Shown piece by piece: positions 22,173 through 32,631 of a DNA stretch of 64,000 nucleotides. Both the position numbers and the translations under genes were made by a program. A model generated the notes under the pieces. The model searched no databases and had not been told where the DNA came from. It was given only the letters and a program-made list of their open reading frames with translations. The DNA comes from Pseudo-nitzschia pungens (Eukaryota; Bacillariophyta; Bacillariophyceae; Bacillariales; Bacillariaceae), in contig CM074766.1 of the NCBI GenBank assembly GCA_037355855.1, positions 992,001 to 1,056,000 of the forward strand, read 5' to 3'. Each line of letters begins with the position of its first letter. Within the stretch, counting starts at the first letter, position 1.

Positions 22173-23778
22173 TTGACTGCATTGCGTCAGTCAAAATACA
22201 TTACCACCACTCCATCACCCCATGTTGATAATTTTCATAACTTGAGAAACATCACATTTGATATTCTTACCGAAATAGTTCTAAAATCGCTTCTTGGAAA
22301 TGAGACTCGGGTGGAATCTGCCAACGCAGCACGACCGCTTGGGTGATTTTCGCAGGGATGACTATACTCCCTGTTTCGTGCGAATCTATCGCAGCCTTTG
22401 TTTTGGTTGCTGTAGTCAATTCATCGGCCGACTCCGTGGTTTGGTGCCGCTATCAAGGATCGTTTTGGATCGTTTCCCTAGCATCAGGCTCCTTTTCTGG
22501 AGGGTTCAGAAACAGCGAGTGAACGTATCCGATGATTCCACACGTTAGGTTTTCGGTAAGACAAGCAAACAAACAAAACAATCGCACGACCTAGGTTGCC
22601 AATATTTTCTCGTTGGGGTCATCCGACGGAGCGGAAGTCATTACCGTTGGAAGCTCCCATTGCTCTCAGGTTCGTTCCAAAAGACCGAAGTTGCGATTCT
22701 GGTGAATGGATCTCTCCTCTTTCTGGTACATCATGTAATTTTGTGAAGAGCATGCGCCAAATCTTGCTGACTCAGCAGTCTAAAACATGTTGAAATCTGG
22801 AGATTGATGACGGAGCTAGTATACAGAATGGCACACGAGGTTGAATTTTGAATACCATACCTGGTACTAGTAGATTATTACTTCGTACTTCATTTCGCCA
22901 TTGCTCCAAGGTCGATACACTGCGAGGTTTTTGTGCTTCGCGGCTTTCTGGACTGCGTATCCCAAGAAAGATACGATGTCCTTCTAAGTTATGCATGCGT
23001 ATCTGTGGCATATTATGATGTTCACTGCCGATCGATCGGCATGATCATCTTCCATGATGAGCCGAAGGTATCGGTAAGGTTACCGGTACTTACGGGGTAA
23101 TCCTTACCCGATCACACTTGAGACCCACACTTTCGACGTTTGCAGGTATCAAGAGTACCCAGTCGTGGTTTGTTCCTGGCGCGCACCGTTTCATAGGTCG
23201 TAGAAAATGCCGTGTTGTGTACACGATTGAAAAATTGGAAGTTTGCGTCCGTTGCGGATGTCGGTCATCTTTCTCATTTTGATCCACTCTTGTCACATCT
23301 CTGTCGACAATAATAGAATGGGAGGGTGATGGCAACGGATTCGTTCGCAACCACTCCGATTTGCCCTGCAACGTCCTTGCGTGGTGCAACAGATTGTAGC
23401 GGATAGTTCTTCGTTTGTGATGATCTTCGTACTTACTAGTATGCAATACCAACAATTATGAATTCGTGGAATACTTTCTCTCCACTCGCAGAGCCATCTC
23501 CCGTGTCCTTCCACGAAAACGGAACACATTTGGCAGTCATCGGTCCGTTGGCAGATCCACCGCTACTACTCATCGCATGGTTTGATTGAGTCGAACTTAA
23601 TATTATTGCATCGAGTGCAGTCTAGTCCAGACCTTCACTCCAATCTCATCTTCTCTGCAAAGCCAAGCAGAACGGAAAACAACCACAACGAATTATCGTA
23701 TTCCAATCCCTCTATCCATCCAAAAAGCGAAATCGACCTTCACCGAGCCCGACAACCACTGGTGTCTCCTTCATTACA
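22173..23778. other. 1.6-kb intergenic region
   Basis: No supported gene. Palindromic word patches lie at 22862-22890 (GGTACTAGTAG, TACTTCGTACTTC) and 23068-23108 (GGTATCGGTAAGGTTACCGG, ACTTACGGGGTAATCCTTACC). Frames up to 121 codons are unsupported. Confidence 0.45.
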
Positions 23779-26352
23779 ATGGAAGTCTTATCGCAGACTG
23801 CGGGGGAAACCGTTTGCGTCTCAAAGGGATCCGAGGGCACGTGGGAAACCGTCTCCGAGCTGACAAATGGCGGGAAATCTCGTCTCCAACCACAGCCACA
23901 AACACCAAACATAAAGAAGGCCCACGATGATGGAATTGGCGCAACCGAGACAGGAACAGACGGAACGGAGTCCAACTCCAAGTCGGATGCGAAACCCAGT
24001 TCCAACTCGGAAAAGAGCGCGAGCGAAGGAACGGAATCGGACCTCCTGCCCCCGAACATGCCCTCCACGGTGGTTCGATCGCCCACGCGTCCAAAAGTTT
24101 CTCCCCGTGAGCACCTAGTTCGGGCCTACAATGGGGTTAGCTTCACGGCCAATGTTGTCACGGCGGCTGCCATTTGCGTGCTCATCACCACTCGGCATTT
24201 TGCGACCCAGGGGAGTGGGAGCCACGCCGAGGAGAGCCAGAGTACCTTCGACTCACTTCCTTCGGACGAGATGATTCCTCTGGAGGACATGGAAATGGAC
24301 AGCACCGAGGATGGTGGCATGAGTGAGGATGACAGTACAGATGTCAATACGGATATCAATACGGAAATCGACGCGGATGTCACTATTGATGTCACTTTGG
24401 AGTCAACAACAATGGCATCCAACGCTGACGCAATTACGGATCATGGAGATATCACGGACCTTTCTTCTGCAGACGAAATATCCACGGATCGAGATTCCGA
24501 CGCCAGGACCGCGTTGTCAAAACAGCAAGCAGAGCGAAGCACCGAAGCATCGCCATTACCTGCGTTGTCTCCCAACCGCCACGACCAGCAAAAACAAAAA
24601 CAATCACGAGACGAGGATTTCATAATTTCCGCTTTGTCCAAGATGGCGTGCCGCGGGATTCTTCCAGAATGGAAATACAATCCCCCCGAGCCCCCGAGTC
24701 CCGATGTCGGCGTCGGTATTGCGCATAATGACCACGAGACGGTCGTTTCGGAACTGACCCGCGACTCGACTTGGACACCGGCGCCGAACAGGTTGGTGGC
24801 GTCCATTCCCGACAAGCTCTCTTCGATGGCCATTCCTTCCGGACGCAAGTGGAGGAATCGGTTGCTGACCCGGAAGCGACAACTCTTGAAACAAAAAATA
24901 GCGGAACGGGAAGCAAAGGAACAGGAACAGGAGCAGGAGCAAAATCAAGCCGAGCAAATTCAAGCCGAGAAAGAGCAAGAGGAGCAACAACCTGCTCAAG
25001 ATCTGTCAGAGACAGCCGTGGAGGTCATTCCCAATCCCACACAATCGTGTGCTTCTGTGTGCGCATCGGGATCGTTGTGGACAGAGGTCACCGTGGAGGA
25101 AGACGAGGAGGAACCCCCCACAAATTGCCGCTTACGGTCCCACCCATTTGACGAAACCAATGTCAACGACAGCTCGTATATTCCCTGGATCAACCCTTCC
25201 GACGAAGATGAAGGAGACGCGATGTCATCCGTCTGGACGGAAGTCACGGTCCCGAATGAAGACACGGAATCCCTAACCGGAGCAGGACTCGGGAGTCCAT
25301 TCTGCAACACTAAGGGGGATACAACGACCAAAACGCAACCACCCGAGAGCGAGTTTTCGTTTGTTACAGCCGAAAGCGAAGTGGACGAACGAGAGAGCCT
25401 CCGATCGTTCCTGACCGCGGCATCCACAGCTGAGGTGGAAGTGCCACCGCTTTCGATGCTTGACGCCGATAACGAGCACGAGACCGACAGTCGGTCCGAT
25501 TCGATGGTGTCCGTTGATTCCTTTGCCGCGATGTATGCCTGGCTCATGAGTGGTGTCTGGGCGGCCTCACCGAACAAACCAAAAATTGAGATTCCTGGAG
25601 ATGATGAAAGCACGACAACGGAGAACGGTGCCCCACAGTCACTCGACGAAACAGCGGTACAAGACAACGACGATGAGCTTGACGATGACATCAATTCTTC
25701 CACGACCGACACGCGTGAGCCGGCCGAATCACACTGCCTCCCTGATCCACCGTCCAGGGTGGTTTCCGACCGCGACGTTTATTTTGACAGTGGAGACGAG
25801 AAGCGGAACGATGATCCACAAGAACAGGTCTGCATAGAGCTCGTTCTCGATAAGGGAACGGCACCTTCCGTTGCTTCCTCTGTCACGCTGTCGGAGAGAA
25901 CCATCAGGATTTTCACATGCACGTTGGAACCCTCCCACGGTTCGCCTAGAGCCGTATCTTCCGTCTGGTGCTGCGACTGGGGATTCTCCTCAGGGTTTGG
26001 TACCGAGGACAAGGGAACTTCTGACGGCAAGCTCTCTATGGTCCCGACGGTCATGTCGACCACTTATCAGGCATGTGACTGTGGCGACAGTAGCATCGGT
26101 AGCAGCACCCTCCGGGGCAGCAGCAAGGCAACCCGTACGACAAAGAAACAGAAGTCGCAGCCGTGGTACGTTGTGCCAATGAAAGTTGATCTCCTGGATC
26201 CAAAACCCGTTGACGATGATGAGCCCAGCGTGATCCGGCGCGACCAGGTCATGCGCCCGAGGAACCCGAACGATTCGAGATTCGATAGGGTCATGGAGAT
26301 GGTCCACTTTCGTACCTCACTGGAAAACGACTGCATACTGCCACCCGAATAG
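23779..26352 (+). CDS. Acidic, mostly disordered protein with WTEVTV motifs and one membrane segment
   Basis: ATG 23779 gives 857 residues. Composition is rich in Asp, Glu, Ser and Thr. One hydrophobic segment lies near residue 119-139 (SFTANVVTAAAICVLITTRHFA). A basic, Gln/Glu-rich coiled stretch is near residue 355-420 (RKWRNRLLTRKRQLLKQKIAEREAKEQEQ). Two copies of a short motif, SLWTEVTVEEDEEE and SVWTEVTVPNED, occur near residues 433 and 487, and STWTPAP earlier; the 1408-residue minus-strand protein at 32.6-36.9 kb carries five similar WTEE motifs. The C-terminal 60 residues look more conserved (PWYVVPMKVDLLDPKPVDDD, RFDRVMEMVHFRTSLEND). I know no homologue; function unknown. Confidence 0.6.
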   Translation: MEVLSQTAGETVCVSKGSEGTWETVSELTNGGKSRLQPQPQTPNIKKAHDDGIGATETGTDGTESNSKSDAKPSSNSEKSASEGTESDLLPPNMPSTVVRSPTRPKVSPREHLVRAYNGVSFTANVVTAAAICVLITTRHFATQGSGSHAEESQSTFDSLPSDEMIPLEDMEMDSTEDGGMSEDDSTDVNTDINTEIDADVTIDVTLESTTMASNADAITDHGDITDLSSADEISTDRDSDARTALSKQQAERSTEASPLPALSPNRHDQQKQKQSRDEDFIISALSKMACRGILPEWKYNPPEPPSPDVGVGIAHNDHETVVSELTRDSTWTPAPNRLVASIPDKLSSMAIPSGRKWRNRLLTRKRQLLKQKIAEREAKEQEQEQEQNQAEQIQAEKEQEEQQPAQDLSETAVEVIPNPTQSCASVCASGSLWTEVTVEEDEEEPPTNCRLRSHPFDETNVNDSSYIPWINPSDEDEGDAMSSVWTEVTVPNEDTESLTGAGLGSPFCNTKGDTTTKTQPPESEFSFVTAESEVDERESLRSFLTAASTAEVEVPPLSMLDADNEHETDSRSDSMVSVDSFAAMYAWLMSGVWAASPNKPKIEIPGDDESTTTENGAPQSLDETAVQDNDDELDDDINSSTTDTREPAESHCLPDPPSRVVSDRDVYFDSGDEKRNDDPQEQVCIELVLDKGTAPSVASSVTLSERTIRIFTCTLEPSHGSPRAVSSVWCCDWGFSSGFGTEDKGTSDGKLSMVPTVMSTTYQACDCGDSSIGSSTLRGSSKATRTTKKQKSQPWYVVPMKVDLLDPKPVDDDEPSVIRRDQVMRPRNPNDSRFDRVMEMVHFRTSLENDCILPPE

Positions 26353-27905
26353 TTAAGTACTAGTTGTTGACCGCAAATAGATCATCAAGCCATCGCATTT
26401 CATTTCTAAAGGAAGAAAAGGCAACTTTGCGTTGGGATTGTCGCAACACTACAGTGTGTGCGGTAATGAAACAAAACCGAAGAGAAAGAGATGTCTACCG
26501 AAAGGTTCGCACAGCAGTGTAGAATAGTGGAGCAGTGAGAACAAGCATCTACTACAAGTACTACAACTTGTTGCTTAGTACAGTATGCATCTACTACAAC
26601 TTGTTGCTTAGTACAGTATGCATCTACTACAACTTGTTGCTTAGTACAGTATGCATCTACTACAACTTGTTGCTTAGTAGTACAGAAACCTTATTTTGAT
26701 AAAACAAATTCATTCTACATCTGTACGTCTTCCGATGGGAATTGTACACCCTTAAAATACCGGATCTGGATGGCAATGACACCACTGCAAGCATTAGTAG
26801 ATCCCGAGAGCTACGAGGAAGTAGTTTGTCGCTGTTGATAGGTAAACTTCTACTTTAACAGCTGTTTCCATTGTACTGTTATCTGGATTTTGGATTTACG
26901 TGTGAACCAAGACATTTAGAAACAATTTGCATTTTCTTTGTTCTGTACGTACGTACCGTATGTGTTGGCTTTTTCCCGAGTTGCATCACAAAAACAAAAT
27001 ACCGTATGATTTCGAAGATGAATTCTTATTGGTTAAAAATTTCTTTCTTTCTTTACATGGATGAGTGAGTCATTATTGGTGCCAAGTCCATGTGATCCAA
27101 AATTCTGCGGAAAGCGACGATGCTCGGCATGCATACTTGCACGCGTACAGAGAAGGCATGGCCGAGGGTCCCGTAAAGAGCTGTAATCGATACAAACGAA
27201 CCTACTTTGGTCATAAAAATGAGGCTCAACTGATCCCTGAGACGGGACGGTGGCATCTCCAAAATTGTTGTATCGTTTTTTCTGATCGTGGCGGGAATCG
27301 AGTCTTCTAGGTGCTCATGAGACGTGTAGAATTGCCGAAAAATTTGCACTATAGATAAATCTAAACGTGCGGGTAGGTAAATCCGATTAAGTGTGACTGG
27401 TTCGGCGCCTCTAGTCGTTCGTTAGAAACTTAATACTTACGTTGCTTCATCGTTGCAAACGAAGATTCCATAGTTCCGCTCCACGTGCAAGATCCCAATC
27501 GTGACAGAGAGAGGCTTTGGCACTCGGATCGGTATGAATCTCATCCTCTGACATTTTCATTCCTGGATTTGGGAGCGTTAACATCCATACCATCCAAAAC
27601 CTCATCTTTGGCCATCGTTGGTTTTCGGCCAGCGCTCACACACCATTTGCAAACTGCACAACCCACCACCTGTGCATTGAATTCCGCGACGCTAGTTTGC
27701 CACCATTGTTGTGATACCCTCTCTGTTACTTGGATTGCTGTGAACAAAACGGCACGAACGCAGGGTTACCAAACTAAAGCAATCCTTGGGCAAAGAGCTT
27801 TACAGGGCAACCATAGGGCGAGAGCGAGAACTAAAGCACTTGGCAAGCGAGCTGCAAACGGAACGAACTCCAACAAAAACCGTGATCAGCGGAGCAGCAA
27901 CGGCA
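26353..27905. other. 1.5-kb intergenic region with a 33-bp tandem repeat
   Basis: No supported gene. Contains the tandem repeat at 26545-26681 (separate entry) and a GTACGTACGTACCGTATG word at about 26945. The frame starting at 27786 is open without ATG before 27906, so this stretch probably ends in the 5' untranslated region, or an upstream exon, of the next gene. Confidence 0.45.
26545..26681. repeat. 33-bp tandem repeat, about four copies
   Basis: Unit begins GCATCTACTACAACTTGTTG and ends CTTAGTACAGTAT. Three copies are identical; the first carries an extra AAGTACTAC and the last ends in CTTAGTAGTACAG. Near-identity suggests recent expansion. Confidence 0.9.
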
Positions 27906-30200
27906 ATGAATTCTGATTCGGATTCAACGTCACCGTCGGTTGTGTCGTCGATGAATTCATTGTCGGCCTCGTCTGAATTATCGAATTCCACCGCATCCGC
28001 GACGTACGACGACAGCATCACGAGACAAAACCCAAAAGATCAACCCGGAACGTGGTCAAAATGGAATTTCGCGGAGAAATTCTCGGTGGCATTCTGTGAA
28101 GGCGTGGAGCATCGCTTTTCGTGTGGTGATGAAGATGAACCGATGATGAGCCACGGGATGATGAGCCAACACTTGAATGCAACCGAGAGCGACGAAGAGG
28201 AAGAAACAAGCGACATAGTTGATTTCCAGGAGCCAAAGAAGGGAACCGTTTCTGGGTTCCGGTTGGCACAACAAATAGCCATCCAGAGAGAAGTGGCCAA
28301 TCGCAATGGCAAGTACCACAATGGCGCACCAAGAGGGAGCGAGAATTTTAGTGCCCAATACCACAAATCGAGAACTCCTGCGACTGCAAACTCCGCCAAC
28401 GAGGCGGAGGCGAACGCTTTGGGAACGGACTCGCATGCGCAAGGAAATCACCGTGGATGGGGTGGTGTTGGCGCCTCTCCGAAGGCTGAATGGGCCCAAC
28501 AGGACAATCCAATGGACCAAGTGTTCCTCACTCATGGAGAGAATGGTACCTTTGATACCTCCGATAGCAAGCCATCGTTGTCGACGATCGAATCCGACCC
28601 TCCCCCGAAGGCGTTCGGCGGTGTGGTGCAGAGAGCCATTCGCGGTCTCTCCCTGACCAACAACAAACCGAAATCACAGAAAGCTCCCAAGGGTCACGAG
28701 TCCGATTCGGAGTATACCACCGAAGACGACGAAGCCACGTACAGCAACCAAGATACCGACACCGACTGCCAGGAGTTGGAACGCGACACCATCTACGACG
28801 CCGCTCGGTACACGTACTACGAAGACGACAGCACCTATGCCACCGAGAAGACAGGATCTACCAGCAGCGGTGAGAACTTGGGGCACGCAATCTTTCAACA
28901 ACCTTGCCGTGATCGACATCCGGCAGATTCCCGCAACGATTCTGTAGCCCCTGTAAGCAGCAGCCGCAGTGTCAGCACCAACGGAAGCAAGGACTACAGG
29001 GTACGAGATCATGCATCGGTTGGCAGCGGTTACCACTCGATTGGCAATTCTAGTTACGACCGCGCGATCTACAATCCTAGAAGCAGTCATCCTAGCAGCA
29101 ACACGATTAACATGAACACCAACACCAGCACCAACACCAACACCATGACTATCAGGAAACCAATCCCCCATCTAAATCCTTACACGGTGCCGCCGTCGAT
29201 GGTAGATCCACCTGCACAGTACCAAAAGCAACACAAACAGAAGTACATGCCGGCACTCAATACTTTCCCGCCCAGGACCGTTCCGTCTCGAAATCGTAGT
29301 TATGGATCGCAACAATCCGTCAGTTCGACGTCTCTCTCCTCCTTTGGTAATAGCAGCAAGCACAGCAGCAGCACCGCGAGCACCGGTAGCAGGAGCATGA
29401 ACGACCGTTACCATCACCACGGCCTTCCCAATGCTTACGATAGGGTGCCCCGCTCAATTACGAAGAAACACCCTTCATACGCGCAGTACCGAACAGAGCC
29501 GGAGCCCGTGGCGCATCGAATGTCGGCCTCGATGCGAATCGCCCAACAATTGGGAGAGGCAAGCACTTCCAAGTTGGCAGCCAGGCAAGGAGTGACCCGT
29601 ATTGGCTCGGATACTCCTAAACAACTGGCTCGCAACAGAAGCGAGGAGAGTAACATGGGCAAAGAGGTAGTCCTCGGCCAGAAGCAAATCGACGGGTACC
29701 CTTTGCCATCGTCCACAGTGGTCACCAAGAAACCAACGATTCAAGTTGCCCCGAAAACTCCTAACAATCTGGCTCGGAACAGGAGCGAGGAGAGCAGCAT
29801 GGGCAAAGAGGTTGTCCTTGGTCAGAAGCGAATCGACGCGCCTTCGTTGCCATCGTCCACAGTGGTCACCAAGAAGGTACCGACTCGTATAGCCTCGGCG
29901 ACTCCCAACGAAATTGATCGGAACCGGAGCGAGAACAGCATTAACAAAAAGATTGCACTCGGCCGGAAGCGGACCGAAGTGACAGCGCTGTCCTCTTCCG
30001 CATCTATATCGTCCATGTCCGCTGCCAGCACCAGGACCCCAAGCAGCAACACAGTTGTCTCAGCCACAACCCCCGTACGACGTACCGGTCCCACCAACAA
30101 GACCTTCAATTTTGTTGTGCACCAGAATTTATTCCGTAAGAGCCAAGTAAACCGAAAAGAAAGGATCGTTAAGACACATCATCTACCACCCCCGGAATAA
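27906..30200 (+). CDS. Ser/Thr/Asn-rich unknown protein with 43-residue C-terminal repeats
   Basis: First in-frame ATG at 27906 gives 764 residues. Most of the protein is low complexity. Islands that look ordered are GTWSKWNFAEKFSVAFCEGVEHRF near residue 46, GFRLAQQIAIQREVANRNG near residue 118, GGVVQRAIRGLSL near 240, and a Tyr/Asp-rich stretch (DTIYDAARYTYYEDDSTYAT) near 295. The C-terminus has three repeats of about 43 residues: LARNRSEESNMGKEVVLGQK, LARNRSEESSMGKEVVLGQK and IDRNRSENSINKKIALGRK, each followed by SSTVVTKK or a variant. The second island family (SMRIAQQLGEAS) echoes the first (FRLAQQIA). No membrane segment or signal peptide. I know no homologue. Confidence 0.55.
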   Translation: MNSDSDSTSPSVVSSMNSLSASSELSNSTASATYDDSITRQNPKDQPGTWSKWNFAEKFSVAFCEGVEHRFSCGDEDEPMMSHGMMSQHLNATESDEEEETSDIVDFQEPKKGTVSGFRLAQQIAIQREVANRNGKYHNGAPRGSENFSAQYHKSRTPATANSANEAEANALGTDSHAQGNHRGWGGVGASPKAEWAQQDNPMDQVFLTHGENGTFDTSDSKPSLSTIESDPPPKAFGGVVQRAIRGLSLTNNKPKSQKAPKGHESDSEYTTEDDEATYSNQDTDTDCQELERDTIYDAARYTYYEDDSTYATEKTGSTSSGENLGHAIFQQPCRDRHPADSRNDSVAPVSSSRSVSTNGSKDYRVRDHASVGSGYHSIGNSSYDRAIYNPRSSHPSSNTINMNTNTSTNTNTMTIRKPIPHLNPYTVPPSMVDPPAQYQKQHKQKYMPALNTFPPRTVPSRNRSYGSQQSVSSTSLSSFGNSSKHSSSTASTGSRSMNDRYHHHGLPNAYDRVPRSITKKHPSYAQYRTEPEPVAHRMSASMRIAQQLGEASTSKLAARQGVTRIGSDTPKQLARNRSEESNMGKEVVLGQKQIDGYPLPSSTVVTKKPTIQVAPKTPNNLARNRSEESSMGKEVVLGQKRIDAPSLPSSTVVTKKVPTRIASATPNEIDRNRSENSINKKIALGRKRTEVTALSSSASISSMSAASTRTPSSNTVVSATTPVRRTGPTNKTFNFVVHQNLFRKSQVNRKERIVKTHHLPPPE

Positions 30201-31011
30201 ACGGAAGAATAAGAGACAACCAAATCGTTCTGGTTGACACAGCAAGGAGGATCGACATACTATATAATAGAACTGACATTTTGAAATGAAGTCTGCCATT
30301 TTTAGTTCCTATTCAACGTTCAAATATGTTTCCTCATGTTCTTTTTTTACATCGACTTGTTCAAATAGAATCCTTGTGCAAGAGGAAAGTAGTAGACTCC
30401 GAGTTGAAGACATTCGATTAGTAATTAGTAGACCAGCGTAATTGGTTATTCTGCACCAGTCGATTTTCCTTTGAAATTATTTTCGAGTGCTTGGCTCGAT
30501 ATGGATCACCTCTTCTTCAAAAGATTCTAACCATTTTTATGCAATACTTAAGGAGCATAGATATTTCGCAGGAAAGGCACCCAACCATCGCAGTAATCTC
30601 TTTTTAAGATAAAGACGAAGTATTGATGCAAGCCGAAGTTCGTGTCCCCGAACGCACGGGCTTCCGGGGGAGAAAAGAAGAAAAGACAAAGCCGATCCGA
30701 GAGCAGAAAGATCCGTATTCAGTATTGCCGAAACCATTGAAGAATTCAACAAATGATGAAACAATCCCCTGCTATCATCCCAAGTTGGACCGATACAGAT
30801 TAGAACTGGGAAAAAAGCAAGCAGAACTAGCACAAGAGTATCGAGGAAATAGCAGCACACTCCCCGACAAATGCTATGCTCTGTTGGTGGAAGCAGCCAT
30901 TAAAAGGCATCCGAAAACGATGCAAACGGCGGATTCTGCCCAATCGATACTGCCACGTTCTCCTGGAGCAATGGCAACGACGAGAAACCCATTTTGTCTT
31001 CGGATACATTG
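30201..31011. other. Intergenic, possible short gene 30626-31012
   Basis: Holds a plus-strand frame of 128 codons (ATG 30626) with a natural composition (PSVLPKPL-like Pro/Lys start, HPKLDRYRLELGKKQAELAQEYRG). Because the nicotinamidase relic begins where this frame ends, it may be a decayed N-terminal extension or first exon of that gene; its frame differs from the relic's first piece. Confidence 0.35.
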
Positions 31012-32248
31012 ATGGTGGTCGACACGCAACACGATTTCTTGCCAGGCGGTATCTGCGAGGTCGAGGAGGGGGACGCTACCATCGAAGGGATTTGCAACTT
31101 GATTCGAACATTCCACAACGCCGGTGCGCGCATCGTAGCAAAATATGCAATGTAGATTGCAAGGCGGTGTCAACAAGAGTTGGCGAGAAGACGTGTGTGG
31201 ATCGATTACCAAGTGTCGCATTAGATCGCAAGATATATGGATGTTGGAAATAAATGAATATCTTTGGAATTGGAGTGTTACAATGTGGTGTGGTGCGTGA
31301 GTCTAAAGAATATACTGTTGGATGCTGTGTATCTACTTTCCTAGAGGTACATAAGATCGATCGCATGGAGGGCTTGATGGTGTTGTTTATTTTACGGCAG
31401 ACAGATAAGAGTGAGCTGAGCTGAGCTCTATTGGATCTAAACACTGACTTGCTGTCTCGAATCAAAAGAAAACTATAATGCTGTAGTGTGGCGCTGTAGC
31501 GCTAATTACCTTTTCAATCATCTAGACTCTCCGTGATTCGCAATTCATTACCATGGTTCGTTGGCACGTGCAAAGCAGGAGCCACCGTGATTGCGACCAC
31601 TGTACCTTCGAAACTCACGGAGGCTCCTTCCCGCCACATTGCATCATGGAAATCCATGGAAGTTTGTTGCATCCCCGAATCGCCAAAACCCTCCAGCCCT
31701 TGTCGCAAATAGTGAACGGCGAGATTTCCAAGTGCATTGACTTAATCAATCGCAACACGCACGTCGTCTATAAAGGTTTTCATCCCGACATCGATTCCTT
31801 TGGCGGATTTCTTTACGATCAATCCAACGAAAAACGGAAAGAGCGCCTGCCCCAAGTGGACCGGGGCTTGGGCCCTGCGGTCTTCGTCCATTAGTGCCGA
31901 CGCAAACTCACCACCAGACGTCTTGTCCCTGTTGGACAATAAACCCTGCGTGGACCTGTTGCCGAAAGGCAAGGGCGGACGCATCTTTTGCTTTGGCATG
32001 GCTATGGATTATTGTGCCCTGGACACGGAAGTGAATTTCGTGCATTAAGCCAACTCCGATGATTCTGCGGACTGCTTTTTGTTGTGAGATTTGACGCGAG
32101 CTGCCCGAATTTCCTTTGGGAGCGGTTTTTAACGGATCCGACCTTTGTTGTAGAACAGCTGACCCGACACAAGATACGAATGGTGGAATTCGTCGAGATA
32201 ATGAGCGAGCGAGACCCAGACAGATTCGACAGAAGACAAGGAAGGTGA
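31012..32248 (+). pseudogene. Nicotinamidase/isochorismatase-family relic
   Basis: Four pieces of one enzyme appear in order. Piece 1 (31012-31155): LMVVDTQHDFLPGG and the helix ending GARIVA, then a TAG. Piece 2 (from about 31585): DHCTFETHGGSFPPHCI, then VVYKGFHPDIDSFGGF, the metal- and substrate-binding part. Piece 3 in the next frame (about 31835-32046): WTG, DANSPPDV, and FCFGMAMDYCALDT with the catalytic Cys, then a TAA (32046-32048), more matching sequence, a TGA (32085-32087) and DLTRAARISFGSGF. Piece 4 in a third frame (32132-32248): TDPTFVVEQLTRH and MVEFVEI. The family converts nicotinamide to nicotinate in NAD salvage. Two stops and at least two frame changes inside conserved sequence, with good residue conservation, indicate recent loss. 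About 390 nt between pieces 1 and 2 could be an intron. Confidence 0.8.
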
Positions 32249-32631
32249 AGTTTCATGGCGACGGAAATAATAATGGCAATTATTGTTGCTCGTTTGAAAC
32301 GTACAACATTGATTGCAAGTTTAAGATACCGTGTTCCGTGAGAATCTAATCTCAACGATCGCCTTGCCTTAATTTAGTTGGGCCTGACGGAAGGGTAGAG
32401 GAAGAGTTGAAATACTGACAGTAGGTTAACAGCAAAACGGTTTACAGAAAAGAAAGATATCTGCTTCGTTGCTTGCATTTAATAAGAATCAATGCCATTC
32501 ATGATTTTAAGTGGATTCTTTCACTCTCTTAGAATGATCAATGAAGGTGAAGCTCTGCCTTTCTTCTGCTGACGAACAAATGCGATTGCTACATTCATCT
32601 ACGGTTTCACCATCATCACTCACTCTTAGTA
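32249..32631. other. Spacer, nothing recognised
   Basis: About 380 bases between the nicotinamidase relic and the 3' end of the next minus-strand gene. No feature seen. Confidence 0.45.

Noticed and set aside
32029..32088. A short intron that would remove both stops of the nicotinamidase relic
   Set aside because: GT and AG exist, but splicing would delete residues that match the conserved region after the catalytic Cys, and it would not fix the later frame change at 32130.
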